A stretch of 35,780 nucleotides of DNA, taken from contig DHIZ01000372.1 of assembly GCA_002404055.1 (NCBI GenBank), forward strand, positions 1 through 35,780. Reading direction: 5' to 3'. The notes beneath the pieces were generated by a model. That model was not told the origin of the DNA, did not search any database, and worked only from the letters and a program-made list of their open reading frames with translations. Source of the DNA: Chloroflexi bacterium UBA4733 (GTDB taxonomy: Bacteria > Chloroflexota > UBA4733). Positions 14,669 through 23,062 of the stretch are shown here, one piece after another (the stretch's first letter is position 1; every line of letters starts with the position of its first letter). A program made the position numbers and the translations under genes.

Positions 14669-16118
14669 CGATGGTCTTCAGGGTGTCGTCCACAGTGGCG
14701 CGCAGGTACAGCGCGTTGAGCACCGCCTTGTTGAGTATCTGCACTGCATCGAACATGATGCGACTCTGGGCCTGCGGCCTGGCGTATTGGATGGTCTTCT
14801 GCAGAATCTGGGCGTTCGGATCGTCTTTCACGAACGGGGCATTCTGGGAAACGGAGGTCCGCGACGGCAGGTTGCCCACCGTCGTGAGCCAGAGCGTGAG
14901 GTTGGCAGGCTCCATCACGGTGCTCAGGAAGCCCCAGGCGGCGTCCGGCGCCTTGGTCCCCTGGTAGATGCCGAGCTTGTTGATGAAGATGAGCGTCTTC
15001 GGCGGGTGGTTGGCGTCCATGCGCAGGGGCATGCTCAAGGCGATGTTCTTGGCCTCGGCGGGGGCATACTGCTTGGCGTTAGCGATGCCGGTGATGCCAC
15101 CAAAGGCGGTTGCCGTACTGCCCAGGGTGAGGAAGCCAGGGCCGTTCGGCGGGTTCTGAAAGGCCGTGCTGGAAGAGCCATCTTTGATGAGGCCCACCAT
15201 GTACGTCAGCGCCGCACGTCCGGCGTCGGTTTCAAAGGTGGCTGTTTTGCCATCGGCGGAAAAGTAGTTGCCGCCCGCCTGGTAGAGGAGGTTGATGAAC
15301 GTTTGCTGCGCGCCGACGCTGCTGTCGATGCTCAGGTCCATCCCCTCACGGCTGACGGTACTGCCCTGCTTCTGGGCGAGTTTCGCGGCATCGGCCTTGA
15401 GCTCGTCCCAGGTGGACGGCGGCTGGAGGGATGCTGCGTCGTACTGGTCCTTGCGGTAGACGACGGTGCGCGTGTCGAGCTGCGCCGGCACCGCGTAGGT
15501 CTTCCCCTGGTACATGCTGTCTGCCCAGACGTTGTCGGGAATGTCGCTCTTCGACGACCACTTTGCCACGTAGCTGTCGAGGGCAAGCATCGCGCCTTTA
15601 GAGGCCAGGGGGCCCGTCCAGATGCCGCCCATGACGAAGACATCCGGCGCCGTCCCACCAGCGATGGCGGTGCTGATCTTCTGGAAGGAGGGTCCCCAAT
15701 CGCTGGTGAGCATCTGCACCTGAACACCCGGATAGGCCGTCGTGAAACTGGGGATGACGGTCTTGGTGAAGTCGCTATAGGTGGCGGACTGACCACCAAT
15801 GTTGAGGAACTGAATGGAGCCTTTGACGGCAGAGGGCGCGACTGGTGCGGCACTGACCGCTGTCGAGGCGCTGCTCGTCGTGCCGATGGCTGCCGCGCTC
15901 GCTGGTGTACTGCTCGTGGCAAGAGCCGTGGCGGCGCTGGTGGATGCCACGCTGGCGCTCCCGGCGCCGGTGGCGCTGCCACTGCTGGCGGTCGCGTTGC
16001 TTCCTGTGGTTGTCGCCGTGCTGCCTCCGCCACAGGCGGCAAGGAGCGCCACACCGCTGGCGGTCACCGCAGAAAGGAACGTGCGCCGGGTTATCGTGCC
16101 TGCTATCGTGCGTGTCAT
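14637..16118 (-). CDS. Sugar ABC transporter substrate-binding lipoprotein
   Basis: The 493-aa protein starts at ATG 16118, since upstream residues are unlike the family and a Tat-type signal follows: RR at 11-12 in TRRTFLSAVTASGVALLAAC, with lipobox cysteine 29. A Ser/Thr/Ala-rich linker (about 30-95) tethers the extracellular domain. The family-1 solute-binding fold follows, with IQFLNIGGQSATYSDFTKTV, APDVFVMGGIWTGPLASKGA, DNVWADSMYQGKTYAVPAQL, DEGR-type loops and a C-terminal AWGFLSTVMEPANLTLWLTT. It would deliver a sugar or oligosaccharide to the two permeases downstream. It is exported folded through Tat and kept on the outer face of the membrane by its lipid. Confidence 0.92.
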   Translation of the reverse strand: MTRTIAGTITRRTFLSAVTASGVALLAACGGGSTATTTGSNATASSGSATGAGSASVASTSAATALATSSTPASAAAIGTTSSASTAVSAAPVAPSAVKGSIQFLNIGGQSATYSDFTKTVIPSFTTAYPGVQVQMLTSDWGPSFQKISTAIAGGTAPDVFVMGGIWTGPLASKGAMLALDSYVAKWSSKSDIPDNVWADSMYQGKTYAVPAQLDTRTVVYRKDQYDAASLQPPSTWDELKADAAKLAQKQGSTVSREGMDLSIDSSVGAQQTFINLLYQAGGNYFSADGKTATFETDAGRAALTYMVGLIKDGSSSTAFQNPPNGPGFLTLGSTATAFGGITGIANAKQYAPAEAKNIALSMPLRMDANHPPKTLIFINKLGIYQGTKAPDAAWGFLSTVMEPANLTLWLTTVGNLPSRTSVSQNAPFVKDDPNAQILQKTIQYARPQAQSRIMFDAVQILNKAVLNALYLRATVDDTLKTIDAQLNQSLNS

Positions 16119-16171
16119 TGTGGTCGCTCTCCTTTTCTCGCGGCGCGACAAATGGGCGCGCCGCCGTGCTG

Positions 16172-16417
16172 TCAGATCCGCGTCAGGGCATCGTCGAACG
16201 GCTCCAGCGGCCCCCAACTCCGGTGCAGAAAGTTATAGCGCCCAGTCAGCAGGTCGCGCCGCGCCGGCATGCAGGGCATGCTGGCGATATAGGAGTTGTC
16301 AAAGGTGACGGTGCGCTCTGCCAGGCGAGCAAAGTTGGGACAGTTGGTCCAGGCACAGCCGTACGGCGGCAGATAGCGGCGGTTCAGGCTGTCGAACATG
16401 ACCATGATCGCTTTCAA
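16172..16417 (-). pseudogene. Sulfatase gene, only the first 81 codons remain
   Basis: The frame opens at TTG 16417, with GGAAAG about eight bases upstream. It reads like the start of bacterial sulfatases (alkaline-phosphatase superfamily): KAIMVMFDSLNRRYLPPYGC with the first metal Asp, then PNFARLAERTVTFDNSYIAS. The active-site signature C-x-P-x-R follows in MPCMPARRDLLTGRYNFLHR, where the Cys would become formylglycine. The frame stops after WGPLEPFDDALTRI. Family members run about 450-500 residues, so more than 80 percent is missing. The binding-protein gene begins 54 bp later. The remnant still sits behind a good promoter and now acts as a 5' leader for the ABC operon. Confidence 0.85.
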
Positions 16418-16445
16418 ACGATCATCTTTCCGGCCTCATTGCCCC

Positions 16446-16474
16446 ATCATACAACACGCTGTTTTGCCGGGCAA
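16446..16474 (-). promoter_or_regulatory. Promoter ahead of the sulfatase remnant and sugar ABC operon
   Basis: On the minus strand TTGCCC (16469-16474), a 17-bp spacer and TATGAT (16446-16451) point toward the sulfatase start 29 bp downstream. It is the only strong box pair upstream of the ABC operon, so the transporter is probably transcribed through the remnant. Confidence 0.6.
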
Positions 16475-16605
16475 GGATGCACACGTGTCATCGCCTGTTG
16501 AACACTGACCCTCAGGATGCCGTGAACCGCCAGAGCAACTGTGCCCGTGTCCACCCCCGCCATCCTGCCTCCGCCCCGCGGAGCACCGATGGCCAAGCGG
16601 CCGGC

Positions 16606-18180
16606 TCAAGGTCCATCCCCGCGGCCGTCGCGAGCCGCGCCGGAGTCTTTGGGCAGGGCCTCGGCCAGCGCCTCCTTCGGCGTCAGCTTCTGCCCCGCTT
16701 GCCAGGCCGCCGCGGCTTCCTCCAACGTCAGGGCCTGGCGGGCGGTTGCGAGCCAGCGCTCCAAGGCACGGCGCTCGGTGGGCTGCAAGGTATACCCCGA
16801 AGTGCTACTCAATTCCGCCAGCGCACCCGCCAGTCGTAGCGCGAGCACCGGCCGCCCTTCGGCAACCGCCAACTCCGCGACGTCGGCGAGGGCAGAGAGG
16901 ACCGAGTACATAGGGGCGTCGTCTGCTATCTCAACATAGCCAGCGAAGGTGGCGCGGGCGGCGGCGAGATCCCCCTGCTCTAGGGAAACGCTGCCGATAT
17001 GGTGGTAATAGCGGAGGCCCCCATGCGCTCCCACCGCCGCCGTATTTTCCCGAGCGCTCTGCTCGTAAGCGGCACGCGCCCGCTCTAGATCACCTTGCGC
17101 CTGGTATACCTCGCCCTCGCGGGTCAGTTCATCCGCGGCCATGTCCAGATATCCGAGATCCTGCCACAGCGTCCGGCACTCCGTTGACGCTGCCAGCGCC
17201 CCGGTGAAGTCGCCCAACTCGCGCAAGGTGATGCCGAGCCACGTCGCGGCCCAGGCAATCGCCGGCCGGCTGCCCAGCCGGCGCGCGATGGCGAGCAGCC
17301 CTTCCGCTAAGGCGCGTGCGGCCAGCAGATCGCCGTGGTGATAGGCCGTGTTCCAGGCAAGGTCAAAGGCGTAGGCACGGCTCATGGTCGGCTGGGCTGC
17401 GACGTCCAGGGCCAGCAGCGCAACCAGTGCAGTGGCTACCTCGGTGAGCCGCCGCTGCTGCAACCGTACAATCCCGGCAAGATAGCACAGGCGTAGCCCC
17501 TCTTCAGCTCGGTTGCTCTGGAGCAGCCAGCGAGCCGCTGCCCACAGATTCTCCGCGTCGAGCGCCAGCGTGGCGAGGGACTCGGAGAACCCAGGCGCTC
17601 GAACGTTCCAGCTGAATCGCTCCCGGATCGTCCAGCATGGCTCACTCGCGGCAAGGAAGTAGTCCGCGTGGCGGCGGCCGGTCTCCGCCGCCTCCCCGGC
17701 GGCGACGAGTTGCTCCTGGGCGAACTCCTGGATGGTCACCAGCATGCCGACGCGCCCCTCCTCCGCCGGCAGCAGCAGACTCTTGGCCAGCAGCGACTCC
17801 AGGCCGTCCAGCGCGTCCAGCCCCAGCTCCTCCGGCGCTCCCACCGCCTCGGCCGCCGCCAGGGTGCAGCCGCCGGCGAACACGCCCAGCCGGCGAAACA
17901 GGGCCTGCTCGGCCGGCTCCAGCAGGTCGTAGCTCCAGGCGATGGCGGCGTGAAGCGTGCGCTGCCGCTCCGGCAGATCGCGTGCTCCACCGGTCAACAG
18001 CGCCAGGCTGCGGTCGAGCCGGGCCAGCAGCGCATTGGGGGACAGCAGCCGGACGCGCGCTGCTGCAAGTTCCAGGGCGAGCGGCAAGCCGTCCAGCCTG
18101 CGGCAGATCGCGGCGATGGTGGGGGCAGTGGCGTCGCTCAGCCCGAAATCCGGCCGTAATTTGACACCTTCGGCTGCCAC
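16606..18180 (-). pseudogene. STAND/AfsR-type transcriptional regulator, N-terminal half missing
   Basis: The frame matches the C-terminal two thirds of the large ATPase regulators common in Chloroflexota and Actinobacteria. It has the ARC/GLPLA region (IAAICRRLDGLPLALELAAA, ARDLPERQRTLHAAIAWSYD), a winged-helix part (ALFRRLGVFAGGCTLAAAEA), then TPR-like helical repeats up to the end (AARALAEGLLAIARRLGSRP, AQGDLERARAAYEQSAREN). The normal N-terminus (DNA-binding or cyclase domain plus the P-loop and Walker B of the NB-ARC) is absent. Upstream the sequence becomes the calcium-binding protein gene. A GTG at 18180 overlaps that gene's TAG, so a 524-aa product could still be made by coupling. Without the P-loop it cannot be a normal nucleotide switch. 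Confidence 0.78.
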
Positions 18181-18551
18181 TACAGTTCGTTGCCGCGATT
18201 GACCCAATAGTGCCAGTCCTCGACGGCTTGCCGGGTCTCCTCATCGGCGTGGGTAACGTGGAGTTGGGAGAGCGGGACGGCCAGGGTGCGCCTGTGCCCC
18301 CAGGGCGTCTCGATGAACATCTCGTGGGCACACTCTTCCTGGGGGGCCATGCCAACGACTTCCACCTCATCACCCACCTGGAGCGGGGAGATGGCCCGCG
18401 CGGCGACACATTTGGTCAGGAAGGGAAAGGTCAGATGCTCCTCCAGGTAGGTATACCAACCGAGCGCTTGTTCCTCAGGGCCGTAGGCGTCAACGATGAT
18501 CTCCATCGCGATGCGCTCCTCGCGTTCGCTATTCTCCGGCACGTTCGGCAT
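18180..18551 (-). CDS. CcbP-like calcium-binding protein
   Basis: The 123-aa acidic protein starts at ATG 18551 after GAGAGGAAAG. The core matches the family of cyanobacterial calcium-binding protein CcbP: MEIIVDAYGPEEQALGWYTY, LEEHLTFPFLTKCVAARAIS, PLQVGDEVEVVGMAPQEECA and LAVPLSQLHV, with a C-terminal DWHYWVNRG. Proteins of this family bind calcium through acidic surface patches rather than EF hands. In cyanobacteria CcbP buffers calcium during heterocyst formation. Its job in a non-cyanobacterial host is unknown. It overlaps the preceding gene by 23 bp on the same strand, so the pair form an operon. The identification is by memory of the family pattern. Confidence 0.75.
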   Translation of the reverse strand: MPNVPENSEREERIAMEIIVDAYGPEEQALGWYTYLEEHLTFPFLTKCVAARAISPLQVGDEVEVVGMAPQEECAHEMFIETPWGHRRTLAVPLSQLHVTHADEETRQAVEDWHYWVNRGNEL

Positions 18552-18810
18552 CTTCTTTCCTCTCCGTCGGTGTGATCTTGAACTGCTCGCGGATGAAGGC
18601 CGCGAGCGCGGTTTCCAGTGCCGCCAGCGCGTCGTCCAGGGAGGCGTAGCGATACTCGCCTTCCCAGACCATGCCGCCCGGGTCCAGCGCCCGCACGAAC
18701 GAGCGATTGCAGTCGTCGTAGCCCACCTCGATCCAACCGTGATTGCTGACCCACCACATGATCGCGGGTTGTTCGTGGCCCACTACGGTTCCTCCCGTCA
18801 TCGTTGGCAT
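18529..18810 (-). CDS. Hypothetical protein, 93 aa, partner of the CcbP-like gene
   Basis: The 93-aa product has a beta-rich first part (AIMWWVSNHGWIEVGYDDCN, SFVRALDPGGMVWEGEYRYA) and a C-terminal helix (LDDALAALETALAAFIREQF). ATG 18810 has ACGGAGC nine bases upstream; ATG 18801 is a possible alternative. The stop lies 23 bp inside the next gene, so translation is coupled with the CcbP-like protein. I do not recognise a named family. The size and the pattern of a W-x-E-V-G-Y strand plus a helix look conserved rather than random. Confidence 0.65.
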   Translation of the reverse strand: MPTMTGGTVVGHEQPAIMWWVSNHGWIEVGYDDCNRSFVRALDPGGMVWEGEYRYASLDDALAALETALAAFIREQFKITPTERKEDAERAGE

Positions 18811-18991
18811 CGGTTGTGCTCCGTCAGACTCACTTCGCTAACATGCATCGTAATTCGCTCACAGTCGAGCTCTTCATTGACAGTGATCCAGCAGCCGCCA
18901 ACGGTGGACCGGTGCCCTAGACGTTGCTCTGGCAGCCAGCCCTAGGACACGCTGGCCTTCCCGTGGGCGCTTGGACCGCTCTCCATGGTAG

Positions 18992-19003
18992 GTTACCGGT
19001 AAC
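18992..19003. promoter_or_regulatory. 12-bp perfect palindrome upstream of toxin-antitoxin operon
   Basis: GTTACCGGTAAC reads the same on both strands and ends 17 bp before the antitoxin start, between the likely promoter and the ribosome site (GGGAGGAA). This is the usual place for an antitoxin-bound operator, so it is a candidate autoregulation site. Confidence 0.5.
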
Positions 19004-19020
19004 TGCAGAGGGAGGAACAA

Positions 19021-19245
19021 ATGGCTATGCCGGTGCGCCCCAAGCCGTCGCGAGAAAAGGTCCGGGCTTATCGAGAGCGGTTGCGCAGTCAGGGACTACG
19101 TCCGATCCAGATCTGGGTGCCCGATGTTCGGTCGCCCGCCTTCACGGCCGAAGCGCATCATCAATCCACTGTGGTCGCAAGCAGCCCGCATGCCCAGGAG
19201 GATCAAGCCTTCATTGATGCAGTGTCGATTTGGGATGACGCGTGA
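19021..19245 (+). CDS. MazE-type antitoxin (DUF3018 family)
   Basis: The 74-aa protein starts at ATG 19021 with a strong GGGAGGAA site. It has the DUF3018 antitoxin pattern: a basic N-terminus with KPSREKVRAYRERLRSQGLR, then PIQIWVPDVRSPAFTAEAH, which pairs an R-x-x-G-x-R turn with a Q-I-W-V-P-D strand, and an acidic, toxin-binding tail (EDQAFIDAVSIWDD). The antitoxin would neutralise the downstream MazF-like RNase and repress the operon, probably at the palindrome just upstream. The GTGA overlap with the toxin gene gives the usual coupled expression. Confidence 0.88.
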   Translation: MAMPVRPKPSREKVRAYRERLRSQGLRPIQIWVPDVRSPAFTAEAHHQSTVVASSPHAQEDQAFIDAVSIWDDA

Positions 19246-19586
19246 GGCGCGCCGATATTTGGACCGTTGCCGGCGGCAAGGACTATGCAGGAAAGCCCCG
19301 GCCAGTGGTGATCTTACAGGATGATCGCTTCGATGCGACGGACTCCATTACCGTTTGCGCCTTTACTACGGACCCGACTGACGCGCCGCTGTTTCGTTTG
19401 GCCATCGAACCGAACGAGCGCAACGGCTTGCGGGCGCCGAGTCGGTTGATGGTGGACAAGATCACCACTGTGCCAAAGTCAAAAGTCGGTACACGGGCCG
19501 GACGCCTTGATGATGACGACATGGTCCGCTTGAACCGCGCGATCCTGGTTTTCCTGGGACTTGCAGGGCCACCCGCCGATGGATAG
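19242..19586 (+). CDS. MazF/PemK-type endoribonuclease toxin
   Basis: The 114-aa protein starts at GTG 19242 inside the antitoxin stop (GTGA). The PemK/MazF fold is clear. RRADIWTVAGGKDYAGKPRP contains the G-x-K-x-RP loop with the catalytic arginine; PVVILQDDRFDATDSITVCA and FTTDPTDAPLFRLAIEPNE follow, then SRLMVDKITTVPKSKV with the conserved D-K-I. The last helix is DDDDMVRLNRAILVFLGL. These toxins cleave mRNA at short sites and slow growth when the antitoxin is degraded. The length is normal and nothing suggests damage, so the pair should be active. Confidence 0.9.
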   Translation: MRRADIWTVAGGKDYAGKPRPVVILQDDRFDATDSITVCAFTTDPTDAPLFRLAIEPNERNGLRAPSRLMVDKITTVPKSKVGTRAGRLDDDDMVRLNRAILVFLGLAGPPADG

Positions 19587-19743
19587 CCAGCCTGGCGGAT
19601 ATCCTCGACAGCTACGGCTTTGGGCTGGAAGATGAGTGGCTGGTCTACCGAGGCGATGAACGCGCAGGTCGAAGCGAGACCAGCTCGTCAGATCGGTTTT
19701 CGTGCCATGTGGATCCCAGCGGAGAGGAACAGGAGACGTGGCA

Positions 19744-20922
19744 ATGCTGATTGACTCCATCCGGGCGGTGACGATTGACGTCACGCCCCAGCCCCGGACG
19801 GCGCCGCGCACGCCGCGGCGGGCAAGCGACGGCTTTGTGTCGCCAATGGCACGCTACCCCGAGCTGCCACGCGCGCGCTGGACGGCGCCCTGGCGGCGCT
19901 GCGCCTGCGTCGTCACCGCCGCCGATGGCACATGGGGACTCGGCGTCACCTTGCACGCCGGGCCGGTGGAGCGGCTGATCAGCGACCACTTCGCCCCAGC
20001 GCTGGTGGGCCAGAACTGCCTGGCCACCGAGAAGCTCTGGGACATCATGCAGCGGATCAGCGCTTCCTACGGCACGGGGGGCCTGGCGAGCTACGCGATC
20101 AGCGCCGTTGACCTCGCTCTGTGGGACTTGAAAGGCAAGCTGCTGGGACGGCCCGTCTACGAACTGCTGGGCGGTCCCCAGAAGGAGCGCATCTTCTGCT
20201 ATGCCAGCAACACCGACCTCTCCTACGGCGCCGAGGAGAGCCTCGCCTGGTTTTTGGAACTGGGCTTTGGTGCGGTGAAGGTCTTCCTCCGTGAGGGGCC
20301 CGACGCGGGCCTGGCCGGGCTGCGACGTAGTGAGGCGCTCGTCGCCCGGGCTCGCGAGCAGGTCGGCGACGACGTGGAACTGATGGTGGACGGCTGGATG
20401 TCGCTCGACCTGGAATACGCGGGGCGTCTGGCGGAAGCGCTGCGCCCCTACCGCCTGAAGTGGCTGGAGGACCTTTTCCTGCCGGACGACCTCGACGGCT
20501 ATGCCCGCTTGCGCCAGCGCGCTCCCGGCGCCACCCTGGCGGCCGGTGAGCACTGGTACGGCATCGCTCCCTTCGCCACAGCCGCCAGTCGGGGTCTGGT
20601 GGACATTCACCAGCCGGATGTGGCCTGAGTGGGCGGGCTCACCGCCGCCGTGCGCATCTGCCACCTGGCCGAAGCGCACGGGCAGCACGTCATCACCCAC
20701 GCCGGGATGAACTACCCGTGGGGCCAGCATCTCGCCTACGCAATGCCCGTGATTCCCTGGGGCGAGCGCTCCGAGGGTGTGGCGCCGCCCGGCGTGCCCC
20801 TCGAGGAAATGATCACGCTGCCGGGCATTGTCCCGATTCGCGGCGGCTTCGTGCGGCCGACCGAGGCGCCCGGCTTCGGCCTGGAAGTCACCCTGGAATG
20901 GCTCGAGCAGCACGCGCTCTAG
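19744..20922 (+). pseudogene. L-rhamnonate-dehydratase-like enolase-superfamily enzyme, interrupted by one in-frame TGA
   Basis: ATG 19744 (AGGAG about nine bases ahead) opens a 392-codon frame of the mandelate racemase/enolase superfamily. The first part has YGTGGLASYAISAVDLALWD, LGRPVYELLGG, VELMVDGWMSLDLEYAGRLA with a metal Asp, LKWLEDLFLPDDLDGYARL with Glu, and AGEHWYG with Glu. At 20626-20628 the codon between QPDVA and VGGLTAAVRI is TGA; relatives have Trp (TGG). The frame then continues without error through VITHAGMNYPWGQHL, which carries the catalytic His, to a normal end at 20922. Truncation at the TGA leaves 294 residues without that His, so the product would be inactive. The closest match by memory is L-rhamnonate dehydratase. 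No selenocysteine signal was seen. Confidence 0.88.
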
Positions 20923-21333
20923 CCGCTACGGTCGCAAGGTCGGACGCCTCTGGCCCGGCCAGTCTAGGGCACTGGCGAACGCCCGCAGACGCCCCGTTTC
21001 GATCATTACCCGCAGCATGGCGCGGAATATAGCGCGATGTTCGTTGGTCCTCCAGTGCCTCGTGCGTGATGAGTGCGCCGCAACGTTTTGCGCAGCAAGC
21101 GAGCGTTCCGACGCGCCGCGAGTTACAGTGCCGCGACTGCGGTCGCCTGCTACCTCTGGCGCTCCCGTACAATGCGACCGCAGTCGCCCTCGTCGCTTGG
21201 CCGCCGATCGCAATCGCGGCCCTGTACTCTTGGGCACTCACGGCGTTCGCTTGCTGGGCAATACTTTGCGACGCACTCTCGGGTGCGCGTGCCATCTGCA
21301 GCTTCCGAATCCCCGTGCTATGATCACCCCCAG
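20923..21333. other. Intergenic region (411 bp) upstream of the HTH/hydrolase fusion gene
   Basis: No gene with family resemblance is seen; the open frames here are high-GC background. A TATGAT at 21319-21324 lies ten bases before the chosen ATG (21334), with no clear ribosome site. This would suit a leaderless transcript, but no good -35 box is visible. Confidence 0.4.
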
Positions 21334-23016
21334 ATGCCCGAGCGGAAATTGCACCTGCCTGGCACTGCACCACGGATGGTCGCCATGCTCCCCGATCCTC
21401 CTGAGACTTTCGCTGAACTGCTTCGGCGGCACCGCCAGGTGGCGGGGTTGACGCAGGAAGAGTTGGCGGCGCGGGCCCAGCTCAGCAGCCGAGCGATCAG
21501 CGACCTGGAGCGGGGTGTCAAACGCGCGCCGCAGTGGGCCACTGTCGATCTCCTGATTGGAGCATTGGCGCTCACTCCGGCGGATGCCACGCGGTTTCGG
21601 GCGGCGGCAAGACCCGGGTTGGCGCAGCCTCCAGGCGACGAACCAGGACCCACGCCGACGCAGTCACCGCTGCTTGATATCCACTACGCCAGCAACGGCC
21701 ACCTGAGCATTGCCTACCAGGTGACCGGCAACGGCCCGCACGATTTGCTCGCCGTACCCGGAGCGCTTTCACATCTGGAGTACATGTGGGAGGAGCCCGG
21801 CGCTGCCCGGTATCTGCGCGGGCTGGCAGCATTCTCCCGGCTCGTGCTGTTTGACAAGCGCGGCACCGGCATGTCGGACCGCACCGGCGACGGCATCCCG
21901 ACGCTGGAGGAGCGCATCGACGACATGCGCGCGGTCCTGGATGCCGTCGGCTCGCAGCGGGCTGCGCTGCTCGGCTGGTCCGAGGGCGGCCCGATGAGCA
22001 TCCTCTTCGCCGCCACCTATCCAGAGCGCACGTCGGCGCTGATCCTCTACGGCGCCTACGCGCGTAACCACTGGGCGCCCGATTATCCCTGGCGCAGCGC
22101 GAAGCCGACGGCCGAGGAGCTCGTGCAGAGGGAACAGGAGATCCGCAGCCGTTGGGGAACACGGGAGTACAGCCTGGCAATGTTGCAGCGCTTCGCCCCG
22201 ACCATGATCGGCAACGCAGCGTTCGAACGCTGGTGGTGCGCTATCCTCCGCCTGGGCGCTAGCCCCGGCGCCTGGCTTGCCCTCAGCCAGATGAACCGGG
22301 AGATGGACGTGCGGGACATCCTGTCTTCCATTCGCGTGCCCACGCTGGTGCTGCATCGCCGTGGGGAACGTATCGCCGCGCTCGGCAACGCCCACTACCT
22401 GGCGGAACACATCCCGGGCGCGCAGCTTGTGGAGTTGCCAGGCGACGACCATCTCCCCTGGGTGGGCGACAGCGATGCCATCCTGCGCGAGATTGAGGGG
22501 TTTCTGGCGGGTCAGGCGCCACGCGAGGAACCACCCGACCGTCTATTGGCCACCATCCTGCGGTTGGAGGTCGTTCCACACCAGCCCGCCGGCCAGGGAG
22601 ACCAGCGCCAACCCCTGGCCCAGGATGCCGGGTTGCGCCAGGCCCTGGCGCGCTATCGCGGCCGGCAACTGGCAGGAACCGGGAGCGAACTCGTCGCTGC
22701 CTTCGACGGGCCGGCGCGCGCTATTCGCTGCGCTGGCGCTATCCGCGAGGCGCTCATGGACCGCCGAGTTGCTGTCCGGGCGGGAGTGCATGCCGGCGAA
22801 TGCGATGTCACCGGCGATACGCTGACCGGTCTCCCTCTGGAAGTGACTGCCCGAATGGTCCGCCAGGCAACGGCGGGGTCGGTGCTGGTGACCAGCACGG
22901 TCCGGGATCTGGTCAACGGCTCCGGCATCCGTTTCCTGGCCTATCCCCCGCTGCCGGCAACTGGCCCAGAACCAGGACGGCAACTGTTCGCGGTGGAGCA
23001 AGCGCCCGCAAGCTAA
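21334..23016 (+). CDS. Three-part fusion: Xre-type HTH, alpha/beta hydrolase, degenerate class III cyclase homology domain
   Basis: The 560-aa protein starts with an Xre-like helix-turn-helix (about residues 25-75: FAELLRRHRQVAGLTQEELA, SSRAISDLERGVKRAP). An alpha/beta hydrolase fold follows (about 115-395), with VLFDKRGTGMSDR, nucleophile elbow ALLGWSEGGPMS (Ser216), and the His in ELPGDDHLPWVGD. The last part (about 405-540) looks like an adenylate/guanylate cyclase domain: ELVAAFDGPARAIRCAGAI, VAVRAGVHAGECDVTGDTL, ARMVRQATAGSVLVTSTV. The usual first metal-binding F-T-D-I-V-G motif is missing (ATILRLEVVPHQ), so cyclase activity is unlikely. Ribosome sites are poor; ATG 21385 (MLPDPPETF) is an alternative start. 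It may be a one-component regulator whose hydrolase domain senses a ligand. Confidence 0.82.
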   Translation: MPERKLHLPGTAPRMVAMLPDPPETFAELLRRHRQVAGLTQEELAARAQLSSRAISDLERGVKRAPQWATVDLLIGALALTPADATRFRAAARPGLAQPPGDEPGPTPTQSPLLDIHYASNGHLSIAYQVTGNGPHDLLAVPGALSHLEYMWEEPGAARYLRGLAAFSRLVLFDKRGTGMSDRTGDGIPTLEERIDDMRAVLDAVGSQRAALLGWSEGGPMSILFAATYPERTSALILYGAYARNHWAPDYPWRSAKPTAEELVQREQEIRSRWGTREYSLAMLQRFAPTMIGNAAFERWWCAILRLGASPGAWLALSQMNREMDVRDILSSIRVPTLVLHRRGERIAALGNAHYLAEHIPGAQLVELPGDDHLPWVGDSDAILREIEGFLAGQAPREEPPDRLLATILRLEVVPHQPAGQGDQRQPLAQDAGLRQALARYRGRQLAGTGSELVAAFDGPARAIRCAGAIREALMDRRVAVRAGVHAGECDVTGDTLTGLPLEVTARMVRQATAGSVLVTSTVRDLVNGSGIRFLAYPPLPATGPEPGRQLFAVEQAPAS

Positions 23017-23062
23017 CCATGGGTCCGGAAATGGTGCGGCCTCAGAGATCCGCTCCGACTCG

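Noticed and set aside
14481..16238. 585-codon open frame on the plus strand
   Set aside because: It is the reverse of the binding-protein and permease genes, which have signal, lipobox and EAA motifs.
20626..20628. TGA read as selenocysteine or tryptophan
   Set aside because: No SECIS-like hairpin was found directly after it, relatives have Trp and not Cys at this position, and other genes here end in TGA, so a nonsense mutation or read error is simpler.
19645..20913. 422-codon open frame on the minus strand opposite the dehydratase
   Set aside because: It remains open only as a reverse image of a GC-rich gene; it has no ribosome site or domain.
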